DNA from: Luteibacter sp. dw_328
GTDB taxonomy: Bacteria > Pseudomonadota > Gammaproteobacteria > Xanthomonadales > Rhodanobacteraceae
Direction of reading: 5' to 3'
Length of the DNA stretch: 64,000 nt
NCBI RefSeq assembly: GCF_018449605.1
Contig: NZ_JAAVUW010000004.1
Location: 434,001 to 498,000 of the forward strand
Part shown: piece by piece, positions 1 to 10,994 of the stretch
Numbering within the stretch: position 1 is the first letter of the stretch
Layout of the letters: each line of letters opens with the position of its first letter
Notes under the pieces: generated by a model
Seen by the model: only the letters and a program-made list of their open reading frames with translations
Told to the model about the DNA's origin: nothing
The model's database searches: none
Made by a program: the position numbers and the translations under genes

Positions 1-834
1 TCGGAACTGCAGAAGGCCTACGACAACGCGATCATCGACCAGACCGCAGGCCAGCGCGATCTCAAGCGTTACGAAGGCGCCTTTGCCAAGGGTGCGGTAC
101 CCGTCGCGGATGTCGACAGATCCAAGTCCGCGCTCGAGAAGGCCGACGTCACGGTGAAGCATGCCCAGTCCGATCTCACCACGGACAACGGCAGCCTGAC
201 CTTCGACATCCAGGCGAAGAAGCTCGCCTACGACCGCCAGGTGCTGCTCGTGCAGGACCTCGAACGCCAGGTGGAAGAACTCAACGTGAAGTCGCCGGTG
301 GACGGCCAGGTGGGCCAGGCGTTCATCGCCGAACGCGCTACCGTTGCTAAAGACGCGCAGTTGCTCAGCGTGATCGATCTTTCCGCCCTCCAGGTGGAGA
401 TGAAAGTCCCCGAGAGCTTTGCGCGCGACCTCGCCATCGGCATGCCGGGTGAGATCAGCGGTAACGGCAAGGTATGGAACGGCAAGGTCAGTGCGATCTC
501 GCCGGAAGTGGTCAATGGCGAAGTGGCTGCACGCCTTCGGTTCGACGGTGCCACGCCCAGCCAGCTGCGCCAGAGCCAGCGTCTTTCGGTACGTGTGCTC
601 CTCGACAAGCGCGACAACGTGCTCACCGTGCAGCGCGGCTCCTTCGTCGACGAAAGCGCTGGCCGCTACGCCTATGTCGTTGCTGACGGCATGGCCGATC
701 GCCGGGACATCCGTGTCGGTGCGAGCAGCATCGACAAGGTCGAAATCCTGAGCGGCCTGAAAGAGGGCGACAAGATCGTCATCTCCGGTGCCGACACCTT
801 CGGCGACGCCAAACACATCGCCATCAGCCGCTGA
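1..834 (+). CDS. Periplasmic adaptor (HlyD/MacA-type membrane fusion protein), 5' partial
   Basis: The reading frame is open from base 1, so the N-terminus (membrane anchor and first half of the hairpin) lies outside the window; 277 residues are visible. The visible part starts in an alpha-helical coiled-coil, then enters a lipoyl/barrel-sandwich region (around 'VEELNVKSPVDGQVGQAF') and a beta-barrel/membrane-proximal domain ending in 'LKEGDKIVISGADTFGDA', which is typical of MacA/HlyD adaptors. Such adaptors bridge an inner-membrane ABC permease and an outer-membrane channel. It is followed after 35 bases by the ATPase gene and then four permease genes, so it is probably the adaptor of that export system. 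No TolC-like gene is visible in the window. Confidence 0.88.
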   Translation, partial: SELQKAYDNAIIDQTAGQRDLKRYEGAFAKGAVPVADVDRSKSALEKADVTVKHAQSDLTTDNGSLTFDIQAKKLAYDRQVLLVQDLERQVEELNVKSPVDGQVGQAFIAERATVAKDAQLLSVIDLSALQVEMKVPESFARDLAIGMPGEISGNGKVWNGKVSAISPEVVNGEVAARLRFDGATPSQLRQSQRLSVRVLLDKRDNVLTVQRGSFVDESAGRYAYVVADGMADRRDIRVGASSIDKVEILSGLKEGDKIVISGADTFGDAKHIAISR

Positions 835-869
835 ACCAACACCATTCCCTTACCAACGAAGGAACCGCC

Positions 870-1580
870 ATGCTCAAGATGACCCATCTCGCCAAGGTCT
901 ACCGCACGGAAGTCGTCGAGACCTACGCCCTGCGCGACTTCAACATCGACGTGAAGGAAGGCGAGTTCGTCGCCGTCACCGGACCTTCCGGTTCGGGCAA
1001 GACCACGTTCCTCACGATTGCTGGCCTGCTCGAAACCTTCACCGGCGGTCAGTACCACCTGGACGGTGTCGAAGTCAGCCAGCTCGACGACAACGCCCGC
1101 TCGCGCATTCGCAACGAGAAAATCGGCTTCATCTTCCAGGCCTTCAACCTGATTCCCGACCTCAACGTGTTCGATAACGTGGAAGTGCCGTTGCGCTATC
1201 GCGGCATGAAAGCCGCCGAGCGCAAGCAGCGCATCATGGATGCGTTGGAGCGCGTAGGCCTGGCCTCGCGTGCCAAGCACTACCCGGCGGAACTCTCCGG
1301 CGGCCAGCAGCAGCGTGTCGCCATCGCCCGCGCACTTGCCGGTTCGCCGCGTCTGCTTCTCGCGGATGAGCCGACCGGTAACCTCGACACGCAGATGGCC
1401 CGCGGCGTCATGGAACTGCTCGAAGAGATTCATCGCGAAGGCGCCACCATTGTCATGGTGACCCATGACCCCGAACTCGCCGCACGTGCGCAGCGCAACG
1501 TGCACGTGATCGATGGCCAGGTAGTGGACCTTTCCGAAGAGCCGCGCTTCCACGCGCAGCCCAACGTCGCCCACTCCTGA
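870..1580 (+). CDS. ABC transporter ATP-binding protein (MacB/LolD-type)
   Basis: A 236-residue nucleotide-binding subunit. Walker A is 'GPSGSGKTT' (near residues 39-47), the signature is '[15 protein letters not shown]', Walker B is '[12 protein letters not shown]' and the switch His is in 'MVTHD'. The sequence is of the LolD/MacB/FtsE class that drives FtsX-like permeases by mechanotransmission. A good ribosome site (GAAGGA) precedes the ATG. It is the only ATPase gene in this operon although four permease genes follow, so one ATPase probably serves both permease pairs. The substrate is unknown. Confidence 0.93.
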   Translation: MLKMTHLAKVYRTEVVETYALRDFNIDVKEGEFVAVTGPSGSGKTTFLTIAGLLETFTGGQYHLDGVEVSQLDDNARSRIRNEKIGFIFQAFNLIPDLNVFDNVEVPLRYRGMKAAERKQRIMDALERVGLASRAKHYPAELSGGQQQRVAIARALAGSPRLLLADEPTGNLDTQMARGVMELLEEIHREGATIVMVTHDPELAARAQRNVHVIDGQVVDLSEEPRFHAQPNVAHS

Positions 1581-1609
1581 TCCGTCCGCCCAACATCCCG
1601 GGGACACCC

Positions 1610-2917
1610 ATGTTCAGTTACTACCTCCAGCTCGGCCTGCGCAGCCTGCGCCGCAACCCGGTCCTCACCGGGTTGATGGTGATGGCCATCGGTTTCGGCG
1701 TCGCCGCGTCGATGACGACGTACTCGGTGTTTCGCGCCACGTCACGCGATCCTATACCGCAGAAGTCGAGCCAGCTGTACATGACCCAGCTGGACAACTG
1801 GGGCCCCGACAAGCTCGAGAAGGGCGAGCCGCCTGCGGCGTTGAGCTACAAGGACGCCACCGCTTTGCTCAACGCACACAAGGCAAAACGCCAGGCGATT
1901 ACCTATCCGGTGGGCGTCTCGGTGATTCCCGAGGATCCCTCGAGGCTCCCCGTTCGCGAAGGCGCGTATGCGACGGGCTCGGACTTTTTCCCGATGTTCG
2001 ACGTACCGTTCATCCAGGGCAATGGCTGGACCCGGGAAGACGACGACAAGCACGCCAGCGTTGCCGTGATCAGCAAGTCGCTCAACGACAAGCTTTTCAA
2101 CGGTGGCCAGAGCGTGGGCAAGCAGGTGAACCTGGATGGTCGCCTCTTTCGCATCACCGGTGTCATTCAGGACTGGGCACCGCAGCCGCTGTTCTTCGAC
2201 GTGCCCAATACGGGTGGCTTCGACGAAGGCGCCTCGGTCTACGTGCCATTCAACCGCGCGATCGATCTCAAGATGCCCAACGACGGCAACAACAACTGCG
2301 TCGAGGAGCCCGGCGAGGGCTGGGACAATTACCTCCGCTCGGAGTGCATCTGGCTTTCGCTGTGGAGCGAACTGCCTGCCAAGGCCGACGCGGATGCGTA
2401 CCGCCAGTACGTGACCGGCTATGCCGCCGCACAGCAGGCAGCGGGTCGATTCCGCTGGGCGCCGAACGTCAAGGTGCGCGACGTCATGACATGGCTTGAC
2501 GTGCAACGGGTGATCCCGCCCGAATCCGAAGTCTCGCTGATCGTCTCGCTGGGCTTCCTCGTCATTTGCCTGGTCAATACCGTCGGCCTGCTGCTGGCGA
2601 AGTTCATGCGCCGTGCGCCGGAAATCGGAGTTCGTCGTGCACTGGGCGCTTCACGGCGGGATATTTACGCACAGTTCCTGATCGAGGCCGGCACGATAGG
2701 CGTCGCAGGTGGCGTGCTCGGCCTGCTGCTCACGGGCCTGGGCATTCTTGGGGTAGGGCTCGTGTTCCCGGAGCAGATTGCGCGCCTCGCGACCATCGAC
2801 CCGGTACTCATCCTGCTCACCCTTGTGGTGTCCATCGTCGCCTCGTTGATCGCCGCCTTCTATCCCACGTGGCGCGCCGCGCAGGTCCAGCCGGCCTGGC
2901 AGCTGAAATCCAACTGA
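1610..2917 (+). CDS. MacB/FtsX-type ABC permease, type A, copy 1
   Basis: A 435-residue permease with one N-terminal membrane segment (about residues 18-40), a large periplasmic core domain, and three C-terminal membrane segments following the FtsX-like motif 'RRAPEIGVRRALGASR'. The start 'MFSYYLQLGLRSLRRNPVLT' is shared closely with the genes at 4164 and 50949, which defines a type A subfamily. Its periplasmic domain carries Cys230 and Cys246, a CX15C pair found at the same place in both relatives. It lies 29 bases after the ATPase gene and 4 bases before a type B permease, so an A+B heterodimer is likely (inference). Confidence 0.9.
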   Translation: MFSYYLQLGLRSLRRNPVLTGLMVMAIGFGVAASMTTYSVFRATSRDPIPQKSSQLYMTQLDNWGPDKLEKGEPPAALSYKDATALLNAHKAKRQAITYPVGVSVIPEDPSRLPVREGAYATGSDFFPMFDVPFIQGNGWTREDDDKHASVAVISKSLNDKLFNGGQSVGKQVNLDGRLFRITGVIQDWAPQPLFFDVPNTGGFDEGASVYVPFNRAIDLKMPNDGNNNCVEEPGEGWDNYLRSECIWLSLWSELPAKADADAYRQYVTGYAAAQQAAGRFRWAPNVKVRDVMTWLDVQRVIPPESEVSLIVSLGFLVICLVNTVGLLLAKFMRRAPEIGVRRALGASRRDIYAQFLIEAGTIGVAGGVLGLLLTGLGILGVGLVFPEQIARLATIDPVLILLTLVVSIVASLIAAFYPTWRAAQVQPAWQLKSN

Positions 2918-2921
2918 GTAC

Positions 2922-4142
2922 ATGATCATGCAGATCCAGCCCATTCTTTCCGCGTTGCGCCGGCACAAGGCAGGCACGATCCTCATCGCGCTGCAGATCG
3001 CGCTCACCCTGGCCATTGTCTGCAATGCGCTTTTTATCGTCCATGAGCGCATCGATCGCATCAACCGCACGACCGGCATGGACGAGACAAACGTGGTCGC
3101 CATCCAGAACCGTTACGTGGGGTCGCCCGAGAACTTCGTGCCCCTCATGAAATCCGATGTCCAGACGCTTCGGTCGCTACCCGGTGTCGAGGATGCCTAC
3201 GTGACCAACGCGTTCCCCCTGCGCCAGGGTGGCTGGTCGACAGGTGCGCAGACGGATCCGGATTCGAAGAAGGAAGGTGTGCATACAGCGCTGTATTTCG
3301 GCGACGAGCACACGTTGAAGACACTGGGCGTGCGGCTGATCGCCGGCCGTAATTTCAGTCCGAGCGAAGTGGTGACGGTGCAGCCGCAGCAGTCGCCCGG
3401 TGCCCCCCAGGTCATCATTACCAAGGTGCTCGCGGACAAGATCTTTCCCGATGGCAACGCGCTCGGCAAGGTGATCTACCTTGCCAAGGGCAAGCCGTCG
3501 ACGATCATCGGCATTGTGGAGAAGCTGACCGTCCCCTGGATCGAATGGGACACGATGGACAACGTCACCATCATGCCGGTTTTGTTCAACAGCGGTTACC
3601 AGCACTTCCTGATCCGTACGAAGCCGGGCCAGCAGGATGCCGTATTCAAGGACGCGCCCAAGGCCTTGTATGCGGCCAATCGCATGCGGGTGCTCCCTGA
3701 GAAGTACGGGGTGCGCACATTCGAGATGGTGCGTGCACGTGCCTATCAGGCCGATCGCGGCATGGCGATCCTGATGAGTGTCGTTTGCGGCGTACTCCTG
3801 GCGATCACGGCGGCGGGCATCGTCGGTTTGTCGAGCTTCTGGGTCGGTCAGCGTCGCAAGCAGATCGGCGTGCGCCGTGCACTCGGTGCGCGTCGCAGCG
3901 ACATCCTCAGCTACTTCATGACCGAGAACTTCCTGATCGCGCTGGTTGGCGTCATCGTGGGTGTGATTCTCGCGGTCGGCCTGAGCCAGTGGATGTTCAC
4001 GCACTTCGAGATGAAACGTCTCTCGCTCACGTATGTCGGCATCGGTGTGGTGGCCTTGCTCGCCCTCGGTCAGGCCGCGGTGTTCGCCCCGGCACTGCGT
4101 GCATCGCGGGTGTCGCCTGTCGAGGCGACGCGCAGCGTCTGA
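2922..4142 (+). CDS. MacB/FtsX-type ABC permease, type B, copy 1
   Basis: A 406-residue permease with an N-terminal membrane segment ('TILIALQIALTLAIVCNALF'), a periplasmic core, and a C-terminal three-helix FtsX domain with 'RRKQIGVRRALGARRSDIL'. It is of the type B subfamily ('PILSALRRHKAG' near the N-terminus) shared with the genes at 5470 and 49700. It differs from the type A partner just upstream and lacks the CX15C pair. A second in-frame ATG at 2928 is an alternative start; no strong ribosome site decides between them, and coupling to the upstream stop is likely. Confidence 0.9.
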   Translation: MIMQIQPILSALRRHKAGTILIALQIALTLAIVCNALFIVHERIDRINRTTGMDETNVVAIQNRYVGSPENFVPLMKSDVQTLRSLPGVEDAYVTNAFPLRQGGWSTGAQTDPDSKKEGVHTALYFGDEHTLKTLGVRLIAGRNFSPSEVVTVQPQQSPGAPQVIITKVLADKIFPDGNALGKVIYLAKGKPSTIIGIVEKLTVPWIEWDTMDNVTIMPVLFNSGYQHFLIRTKPGQQDAVFKDAPKALYAANRMRVLPEKYGVRTFEMVRARAYQADRGMAILMSVVCGVLLAITAAGIVGLSSFWVGQRRKQIGVRRALGARRSDILSYFMTENFLIALVGVIVGVILAVGLSQWMFTHFEMKRLSLTYVGIGVVALLALGQAAVFAPALRASRVSPVEATRSV

Positions 4143-4163
4143 CGATTCATCACGGAGAACGGA

Positions 4164-5468
4164 ATGTTCGGTTACTACATGGAACTCGCGCTCCGCAGCC
4201 TCAAGCGGAGCCGGGCACTGACAGCGCTGATGATCCTCGCGATCGCCCTGGGGATCGGCGCGTGCATGACCACGCTCACGGTCTTGCACGTGCTGTCGGG
4301 CGATCCCCTTCCGGGGCGTAGTGCAACGGTTTTTTACCCGCAGCTCGATCCGCGCGACATGACCGATTACGAGCCGGGCACCGATTTGCCGGATCAGATC
4401 ACCTGGGTCGATGGCATGAACCTCCTGCGCTCCCATCGCGCCGATCGCCAGGCGTTGATGGTGGGCGGGCAGGTGGCGACGCAGACCACCGACGAGCACA
4501 CGGATCCTTTCTTCACCCAGGCGCGCTATACGACGGCCGACTTCTTTCCGATGTTCGATACGCCGTTCCGTTATGGCCAGGGTTGGAGCTCGGCCGAGGA
4601 CGATGCGCGTTCGCGCGTGGCGGTCATCAGCAGCGAACTCAACGACAGGCTGTTCAACGGGCAGGACAGCACGGGGCGCACGGTGCGCGCCGATGGTAAT
4701 GACCTGCGGGTGATCGGCGTGCTCAAGCACTGGCGCCCCGTGCCGCATTTCTTCGACCTGAACATGGGTAACTACAGCGGGTCGGAAGATATCTACGTGC
4801 CGCTCGGCACGGCGCGGGATCTTCATCTGGCACGCATGGGTGGTATCTCTTGCTGGGGCAAGGGGTCAGGTGAAGAGAGCAAGATGGAGACTGCCCAGTG
4901 CACCTGGCTGCAGTTCTGGGTGCAACTGGACAGCCCGGCCAAGGCGAGCGCGTATCTGGATTTCCTTACGCACTACGCACAGGAACAAAAGGCGGCTGGT
5001 CGCTTCGAGCGTCCGGCGAACGTAAGGATGCTCGACCTGATGGGCTGGATGAACGACCAGAAAGTGGTTCCTGGCGATGTGCGCCTGCAGGCCTGGCTGG
5101 CGTTGGGGTTCTTCGCTGTCTGTTTAATCAACACCATCGGGCTGATGCTGGCCAAGTTCATGCGACGGTCCGGCGAGCTGAGCGTGCGTCGCGCGTTGGG
5201 TGCCTCGCGTGGCAGCGTATTCATGCAGCTGCTGATGGAAGCCGGGATGGTCGGTGTCGTCGGCGGTCTGGCCGGGCTTTTCCTGGCCTGGTTCGGGCTG
5301 TGGCTCGTGCGGCTTCAGCCCGCCATGTACGCGCAGCTCGCTCACCTGGACGTGCCGATGCTTTGCCTGACCATCGCGTTGGCCATCGGGGCGACCCTGC
5401 TGGCTGGTGTCCTGCCCGCATGGCGTGCCTGCCACGTCGCTCCCGCGCTGCAACTGAAGAGCCAATGA
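4164..5468 (+). CDS. MacB/FtsX-type ABC permease, type A, copy 2
   Basis: A 434-residue type A permease ('MFGYYMELALRSLKRSRALT'). The architecture matches the copy at 1610: one N-terminal helix, a periplasmic core of about 240 residues, and three C-terminal helices after 'RRSGELSVRRALGASRGSV'. Cys230 and Cys246 keep the CX15C spacing although the residues between them have diverged. A 'CGGAGAACGG' stretch precedes the ATG as a ribosome site. It forms the second A+B pair of the operon with the gene at 5470. Confidence 0.9.
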   Translation: MFGYYMELALRSLKRSRALTALMILAIALGIGACMTTLTVLHVLSGDPLPGRSATVFYPQLDPRDMTDYEPGTDLPDQITWVDGMNLLRSHRADRQALMVGGQVATQTTDEHTDPFFTQARYTTADFFPMFDTPFRYGQGWSSAEDDARSRVAVISSELNDRLFNGQDSTGRTVRADGNDLRVIGVLKHWRPVPHFFDLNMGNYSGSEDIYVPLGTARDLHLARMGGISCWGKGSGEESKMETAQCTWLQFWVQLDSPAKASAYLDFLTHYAQEQKAAGRFERPANVRMLDLMGWMNDQKVVPGDVRLQAWLALGFFAVCLINTIGLMLAKFMRRSGELSVRRALGASRGSVFMQLLMEAGMVGVVGGLAGLFLAWFGLWLVRLQPAMYAQLAHLDVPMLCLTIALAIGATLLAGVLPAWRACHVAPALQLKSQ

Positions 5469-5469
5469 C

Positions 5470-6690
5470 ATGTTGACGGACATCTTCCCGATTCTCTCCG
5501 CGCTTCGTCGACACAGGCTGACGGCATCGTTAGTGGTGCTGGAGATCGCACTGACCTGCGCGATCGTCTGCAACGCCATTTTTCTGATCAGCGACCGCCT
5601 CGGGCAACTGAGTTTGCCGAGCGGCATCGATGAGCAGAACGTTGTTCACATCGCCGTTTCCGACATCGGCAAGTTTGGCGACACCCATGCCCGCACGGAA
5701 ACCGACCTGGCTGCGCTACGCGAGATTCCCGGTGTCGTGTCGGCCACGATCCTCAACTCGGTGCCTTTCGGGCCCTTGAGCTGGAACTCCGGCATTCGTC
5801 TGACGGCCACCCAGAAGGTTTCCACGGTCGACTCGGGGAATCTCTATGGCGAACAGGCGGGTGAAACCCTCGGTACACGCCTGGTCGCCGGACGCTACTT
5901 CAATCCGGACGAATACGTATGGCTCGATGATGTCATCGCCCACCGGAGCAAGCAGCCCGGCGTCGTCGTGATCACCGAGGCGCTGGCGCATCGCGTGTTT
6001 GGCGATGGGTCGGCGTTGGGCAAGTCGATTTACATCGGCGACGCGACAGAATTGCGTGTGGTGGGCGTGGTGGAGCACCTGGCCAGAGCGGGCATGCATG
6101 ACCGCAACGGGATCGACTTCTCGACCCTCATACCCCTGCGCGAAACCACGGGGACCAATGGCTCCTTCGTTATCCGTACGCAACCCGGTCAGTCCGGCCA
6201 GGTACTCACGCGCGCGGTGGAGAAGCTCAAGCAGATCGAGCCGCGTCGGGTCGTTGTCGAACAGGATACCTACGGCGAGATTCGCGCCAAGCACTTCGCC
6301 GGCGATCGCGCGATGGCCGGCATGCTCGTGGGCGTCTGCGTCATCCTGCTGATCGTCACTGCCCTGGGTATCGTTGGCCTGGCCAGCTTCTGGGTGGGTC
6401 AGCGACGTCGACAGATCGGCGTGCGGCGTGCCCTGGGCGCGCGCCGGGTGGACGTGCTGCGTTACTTCCAGACCGAGAACTTCCTGCTCGCCAGCATGGG
6501 CATCGTGCTCGGCATGGTGCTGGCCTATGGCATCAACCTGGTCCTGATGCGCGAGTACGAGCTGCCGAGGCTACCGTTCGTCTACCTACCCGTCGGTGCG
6601 GCCGTGCTGTGGGCGCTGGGGCAGGTGGCGGTGCTCGCACCGGCACTGCGCGCCGCATCCGTTTCCCCGGTTGTGGCTACGCGTGGCTAG
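5470..6690 (+). CDS. MacB/FtsX-type ABC permease, type B, copy 2
   Basis: A 406-residue type B permease, the same length as copy 1. 'PILSALRRHRLT' leads into the first membrane helix; the C-terminal FtsX domain carries 'RRRQIGVRRALGARRVDVL'. The ATG begins one base after the stop of the type A partner, so translational coupling is likely. This is the last transport gene before the two-component genes, which follow on the same strand after an 84-base gap. Confidence 0.9.
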   Translation: MLTDIFPILSALRRHRLTASLVVLEIALTCAIVCNAIFLISDRLGQLSLPSGIDEQNVVHIAVSDIGKFGDTHARTETDLAALREIPGVVSATILNSVPFGPLSWNSGIRLTATQKVSTVDSGNLYGEQAGETLGTRLVAGRYFNPDEYVWLDDVIAHRSKQPGVVVITEALAHRVFGDGSALGKSIYIGDATELRVVGVVEHLARAGMHDRNGIDFSTLIPLRETTGTNGSFVIRTQPGQSGQVLTRAVEKLKQIEPRRVVVEQDTYGEIRAKHFAGDRAMAGMLVGVCVILLIVTALGIVGLASFWVGQRRRQIGVRRALGARRVDVLRYFQTENFLLASMGIVLGMVLAYGINLVLMREYELPRLPFVYLPVGAAVLWALGQVAVLAPALRAASVSPVVATRG

Positions 6691-6774
6691 AATGGACCCC
6701 ACGAAAAAAAGTGCCGGGGGCGTTACAACCCTTTCGGTGGGGGAAGCATCCATGGCTGCATGCAAAGGGTACAG

Positions 6775-8109
<1,335 letters not shown>

Positions 8110-8127
8110 TCTGCTAGCGTCCCTGCC

Positions 8128-9519
8128 ATGAAGACGCTCTCGCTCGAAGGACGGATGACCCTGGTCGTCGCCGGCTCGGCGATCGTCGGTGCCATGGTGT
8201 TCGCTGGCGTATCCATCTGGCCGTTTCCGCAGCTGGTGGCCTGGATGCGCGAAGCGCCCGCCAAGCCTGGCAAATTACCCGACGTCGTTCCGGTCGAATT
8301 TTTCGATGGTGGCACGGCCTTGCTGATCTGCCTGCTGGTGCTGGTTCCGCTTTCCGTGTGGGTTGCGCATGCGCTGGTGGAGCCCATACGCCGTCTGATC
8401 CGTGCGCTGGAAAGCGCGGTGGCCAGCTACCGTGACGGCGATTTCAGCATGTCGATCGGCACCACGCGACGCGACGAACTCGGCGACCTGATCCGCATGC
8501 ACAACGCACTGGGTCAGACCCTGCGCGACCAGCGGCAGCATCTGGCCCAGCGCGAACTGCTGCTGGACACCGTGGTGCAGAACACGCCGGTGGCGCTCGT
8601 CCTCACCGATTCGGCGGACAACATCACTTACGCGAACATCGCGGCGCGGCACCTTTTCAACGAGGGACGCTCGCTGGCCGGGCTCGATTTCACCAAGGTT
8701 CTCGCGAGCATGCCCGAGAGCCTGCGCGAAGCCGCCGCGAGCGGCGAGGACGCCTTGTTCTCCGTCGAAATGGAAGGCAGTGAGGAGACGTTCCATCTGT
8801 CGCAGCGCGGTTTCCGCCTGCAGGGCCGCCCCCATCGTCTGCAGCTGTATCGCCGCATGACACGCGAGCTGTCCCGTCAGGAAGTGCATACGTGGAAGCG
8901 TGTGATCAGGGTCATCAGCCATGAGCTGAACAACTCGCTCGCACCCATTTCATCGCTTTCGCACTCGGGCGCCGAGCTTGCCCGGCGTGGCGACCTCGCG
9001 CGCCTGCCCGGTGTGTTCGCGTCGATCGGCGACCGCGCGAAGCACCTGCATACGTTTATTTCCGGCTACGCGAGCTTCGCCAAGTTGCCCAATCCCCAGG
9101 CACGGGCCGTGCCGTGGGGCCCCTTCCTCGACGCGCTCGGCTTGCACGCCTCGTTCCGTCTGGCATCGGCCCCGCCCGAACACCCCGGGTGGTTCGATAC
9201 CACCCAGGTCGAGCAGGTGTTGATCAACCTGATCAAGAACGCCCACGAGGCGGGCGGCGAATCGAACGAAGTGACGGTCGCGGTCCACGCGGTCGGCCGC
9301 GAAACCTTGATCGAGGTGTCCGACCGGGGCCCTGGCATGAGCGAAACCGTGCTGGCGCAGGCCTTGCTGCCGTTCTACTCGACCAAACGCTCGGGAACCG
9401 GCCTGGGCCTGGCCCTCGCCCGGGAAATCTCGGAAGCCCACGGCGGCCGCATTGCACTGGCCAACCGCGAGGGCGGTGGGCTACGCGTCACCCTGGTCCT
9501 TCCCGCCGGAACGCCCTGA
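8128..9519 (+). CDS. Sensor histidine kinase, NtrY-like (HAMP-PAS-HisKA-HATPase)
   Basis: 463 residues. Two membrane segments (about 11-33 and 65-85) flank a short periplasmic loop. A HAMP linker, a PAS-like segment (around '[20 protein letters not shown]'), the H box '[20 protein letters not shown]', the N box '[11 protein letters not shown]', G1 'DRGPGM' and G2 'GTGLGLALA' follow. All catalytic boxes are intact. The 'HELNNSL' H box is the type used by NtrB/NtrY kinases that pair with sigma-54 activators, and the gene starts 18 bases after the regulator gene, so the two form a pair. The small periplasmic loop suggests it senses an envelope or membrane signal (inference). Confidence 0.92.
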   Translation: MKTLSLEGRMTLVVAGSAIVGAMVFAGVSIWPFPQLVAWMREAPAKPGKLPDVVPVEFFDGGTALLICLLVLVPLSVWVAHALVEPIRRLIRALESAVASYRDGDFSMSIGTTRRDELGDLIRMHNALGQTLRDQRQHLAQRELLLDTVVQNTPVALVLTDSADNITYANIAARHLFNEGRSLAGLDFTKVLASMPESLREAAASGEDALFSVEMEGSEETFHLSQRGFRLQGRPHRLQLYRRMTRELSRQEVHTWKRVIRVISHELNNSLAPISSLSHSGAELARRGDLARLPGVFASIGDRAKHLHTFISGYASFAKLPNPQARAVPWGPFLDALGLHASFRLASAPPEHPGWFDTTQVEQVLINLIKNAHEAGGESNEVTVAVHAVGRETLIEVSDRGPGMSETVLAQALLPFYSTKRSGTGLGLALAREISEAHGGRIALANREGGGLRVTLVLPAGTP

Positions 9520-9568
9520 CCCGCTTCGCCTATACTCCGGAACATATTCGGATGAGGGAGTGCAAGGG

Positions 9569-10534
9569 ATGGGAAGCGTCGTTGCGTTGGTTGTTGTCAT
9601 CGTCGTCGTGATCGTGCTGGCCAAGCTGATCCGTATCGTGCCCCAGGGCTACGAGTGGACGGTGGAGCTGTTCGGCAAGTACACGGGCACCCTCTCGCCG
9701 GGCCTGCATTTCCTCATTCCGTTCGTCTATGCGATCGGTCGCAAGATGAACATGATGGAGCAGGTGCTCGAAGTCCCTTCGCAGGACGTCATCACCAAGG
9801 ACAACGCGGTCGTTCGCGTCGACGGCGTTGTCTTCTACCAGATCCTCGATGCCGCCAAGGCCGCTTATGAGGTCGCCAACCTCGAAGGTGCGGCGCTGGC
9901 GCTGATCATGACCAACATCCGTACGGTGCTTGGCTCGATGGATCTCGACGAGAGCCTCAGCCAGCGTGACGCGATCAATGCCAAGCTGCTCGGCGTGATC
10001 GATGAAGCGACCCACCCGTGGGGCGTCAAGGTCACCCGTATCGAGATCAAGGACATCTCGCCGCCGCGCGACCTCGTCGACGCGATGGCACGGCAGATGA
10101 AGGCCGAGCGCGAGAAGCGCGCCAACATCCTCGACGCCGAAGGGTATCGCCAGGCCGCCATCCTCAAGGCCGAAGGCGAGAAGCAGTCGGCCATCCTCTC
10201 CGCCGAAGGCAAAAAGGAAGCCGCCTTCCGCGAAGCCGAGGCACGCGAGCGCCTTGCCGAGGCCGAGGCGAAAGCCACCACGATGGTCTCCAACGCGATC
10301 GCCGGCGGCAGCGTCAACGCGCTCAATTACTTCGTCGCCAACAACTACGTCGACGCGCTGAAGGAAATGGCAAGGTCGCCGAACCAGAAGATGCTCCTGC
10401 TGCCGATGGAATCGGCCGGCATTCTCGGCTCGCTCGCCGGCATTGCCGAGCTGGCCAAGGATTCCCTTACCGCCCAGCGCGCTCCGGCCGAGCCCGTCGC
10501 CGGCGGCCCCCGCGCGCCGCTGCCGCCGCGTTGA
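9569..10534 (+). CDS. qmcA: SPFH/band 7 membrane protein (QmcA/stomatin-like)
   Basis: A 321-residue protein with one N-terminal membrane helix (about residues 2-20), a band 7/PHB domain (about 20-180) and a long charged Ala/Glu-rich helix ('[20 protein letters not shown]', repeated AEG units) as in QmcA, HflK and stomatins. These proteins oligomerise at the membrane and organise protein or lipid microdomains. The start '[11 protein letters not shown]' at 9569 follows GAGGGAGTGCAAGG and agrees with the family; a longer open frame begins inside the kinase gene and is rejected. The nfeD-like gene starts five bases after this gene ends, the standard SPFH-NfeD pairing. Confidence 0.92.
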   Translation: MGSVVALVVVIVVVIVLAKLIRIVPQGYEWTVELFGKYTGTLSPGLHFLIPFVYAIGRKMNMMEQVLEVPSQDVITKDNAVVRVDGVVFYQILDAAKAAYEVANLEGAALALIMTNIRTVLGSMDLDESLSQRDAINAKLLGVIDEATHPWGVKVTRIEIKDISPPRDLVDAMARQMKAEREKRANILDAEGYRQAAILKAEGEKQSAILSAEGKKEAAFREAEARERLAEAEAKATTMVSNAIAGGSVNALNYFVANNYVDALKEMARSPNQKMLLLPMESAGILGSLAGIAELAKDSLTAQRAPAEPVAGGPRAPLPPR

Positions 10535-10538
10535 TGCC

Positions 10539-10994
10539 ATGACCGAACTGGCCCTGCACTACTTCTGGTGGGTCGCCGCGCTGGTGCTGATCGGCGGCGA
10601 AGTCATGCTTCCCGGTTACTTCATGCTGTGGATCGGTATCGCCGCCGCCGTCATGGGCGGGCTGGTCGCCGTGCTCCCCGACATGGGAGCGATCACGCAG
10701 GCTGTCGTCTTCGGCGTGCTCGCTTTCGTCTCCTGCTTCGCCTACTGGAAGTTCGTCCGTCCGCGCCTGGAGCGCATCGTGCCGGTCGGCAACGAGCGCC
10801 TGAATCGTCGTGGCGACCAGCTGATCGGGCAACGCTTTTCGCTGTGCGAGCCCATCGTCAACGGGCGCGGCAAGGCTCGCGTCGGTGATGGCATGTGGCT
10901 GGTCGTCGGTCCCGATCTTCCGTTGGGCGCGACGATCGAGGTCGTCGGTATCGACGGCACCACCCTGCGCGTGAAGGCGGTGGACGTTGCCTGA
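10539..10994 (+). CDS. NfeD-family membrane protein, partner of the band 7 protein
   Basis: 151 residues. Two to three membrane helices occupy the first half ('LALHYFWWVAALVLIGGEVM', then 'YFMLWIGIAAAVMGGLVAVL' and a third); a soluble OB-fold NfeD domain ends the protein ('GKARVGDGMWLVVGPDLPLG', 'GIDGTTLRVKAV'). This is the short, protease-less NfeD1b type that occurs beside band 7 genes, and the tight spacing here supports a complex. The start at 10539 is chosen because it gives the usual short periplasmic N-terminus; an upstream in-frame ATG overlaps the previous gene by about 90 bases. Confidence 0.9.
   Translation: MTELALHYFWWVAALVLIGGEVMLPGYFMLWIGIAAAVMGGLVAVLPDMGAITQAVVFGVLAFVSCFAYWKFVRPRLERIVPVGNERLNRRGDQLIGQRFSLCEPIVNGRGKARVGDGMWLVVGPDLPLGATIEVVGIDGTTLRVKAVDVA

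Noticed and set aside
3177-4826. Long minus-strand open frame (549 codons) across the permease genes
   Set aside because: Very His/Arg/Glu-rich translation without any domain; a shadow of the GC-rich coding strand of the type B1 and A2 permeases.
8308-8323. TGGCACGGCCTTGCT, resembling a sigma-54 promoter
   Set aside because: It lies inside the coding sequence of the NtrY-like kinase and the GG to GC spacing is 9 rather than 10 bases.
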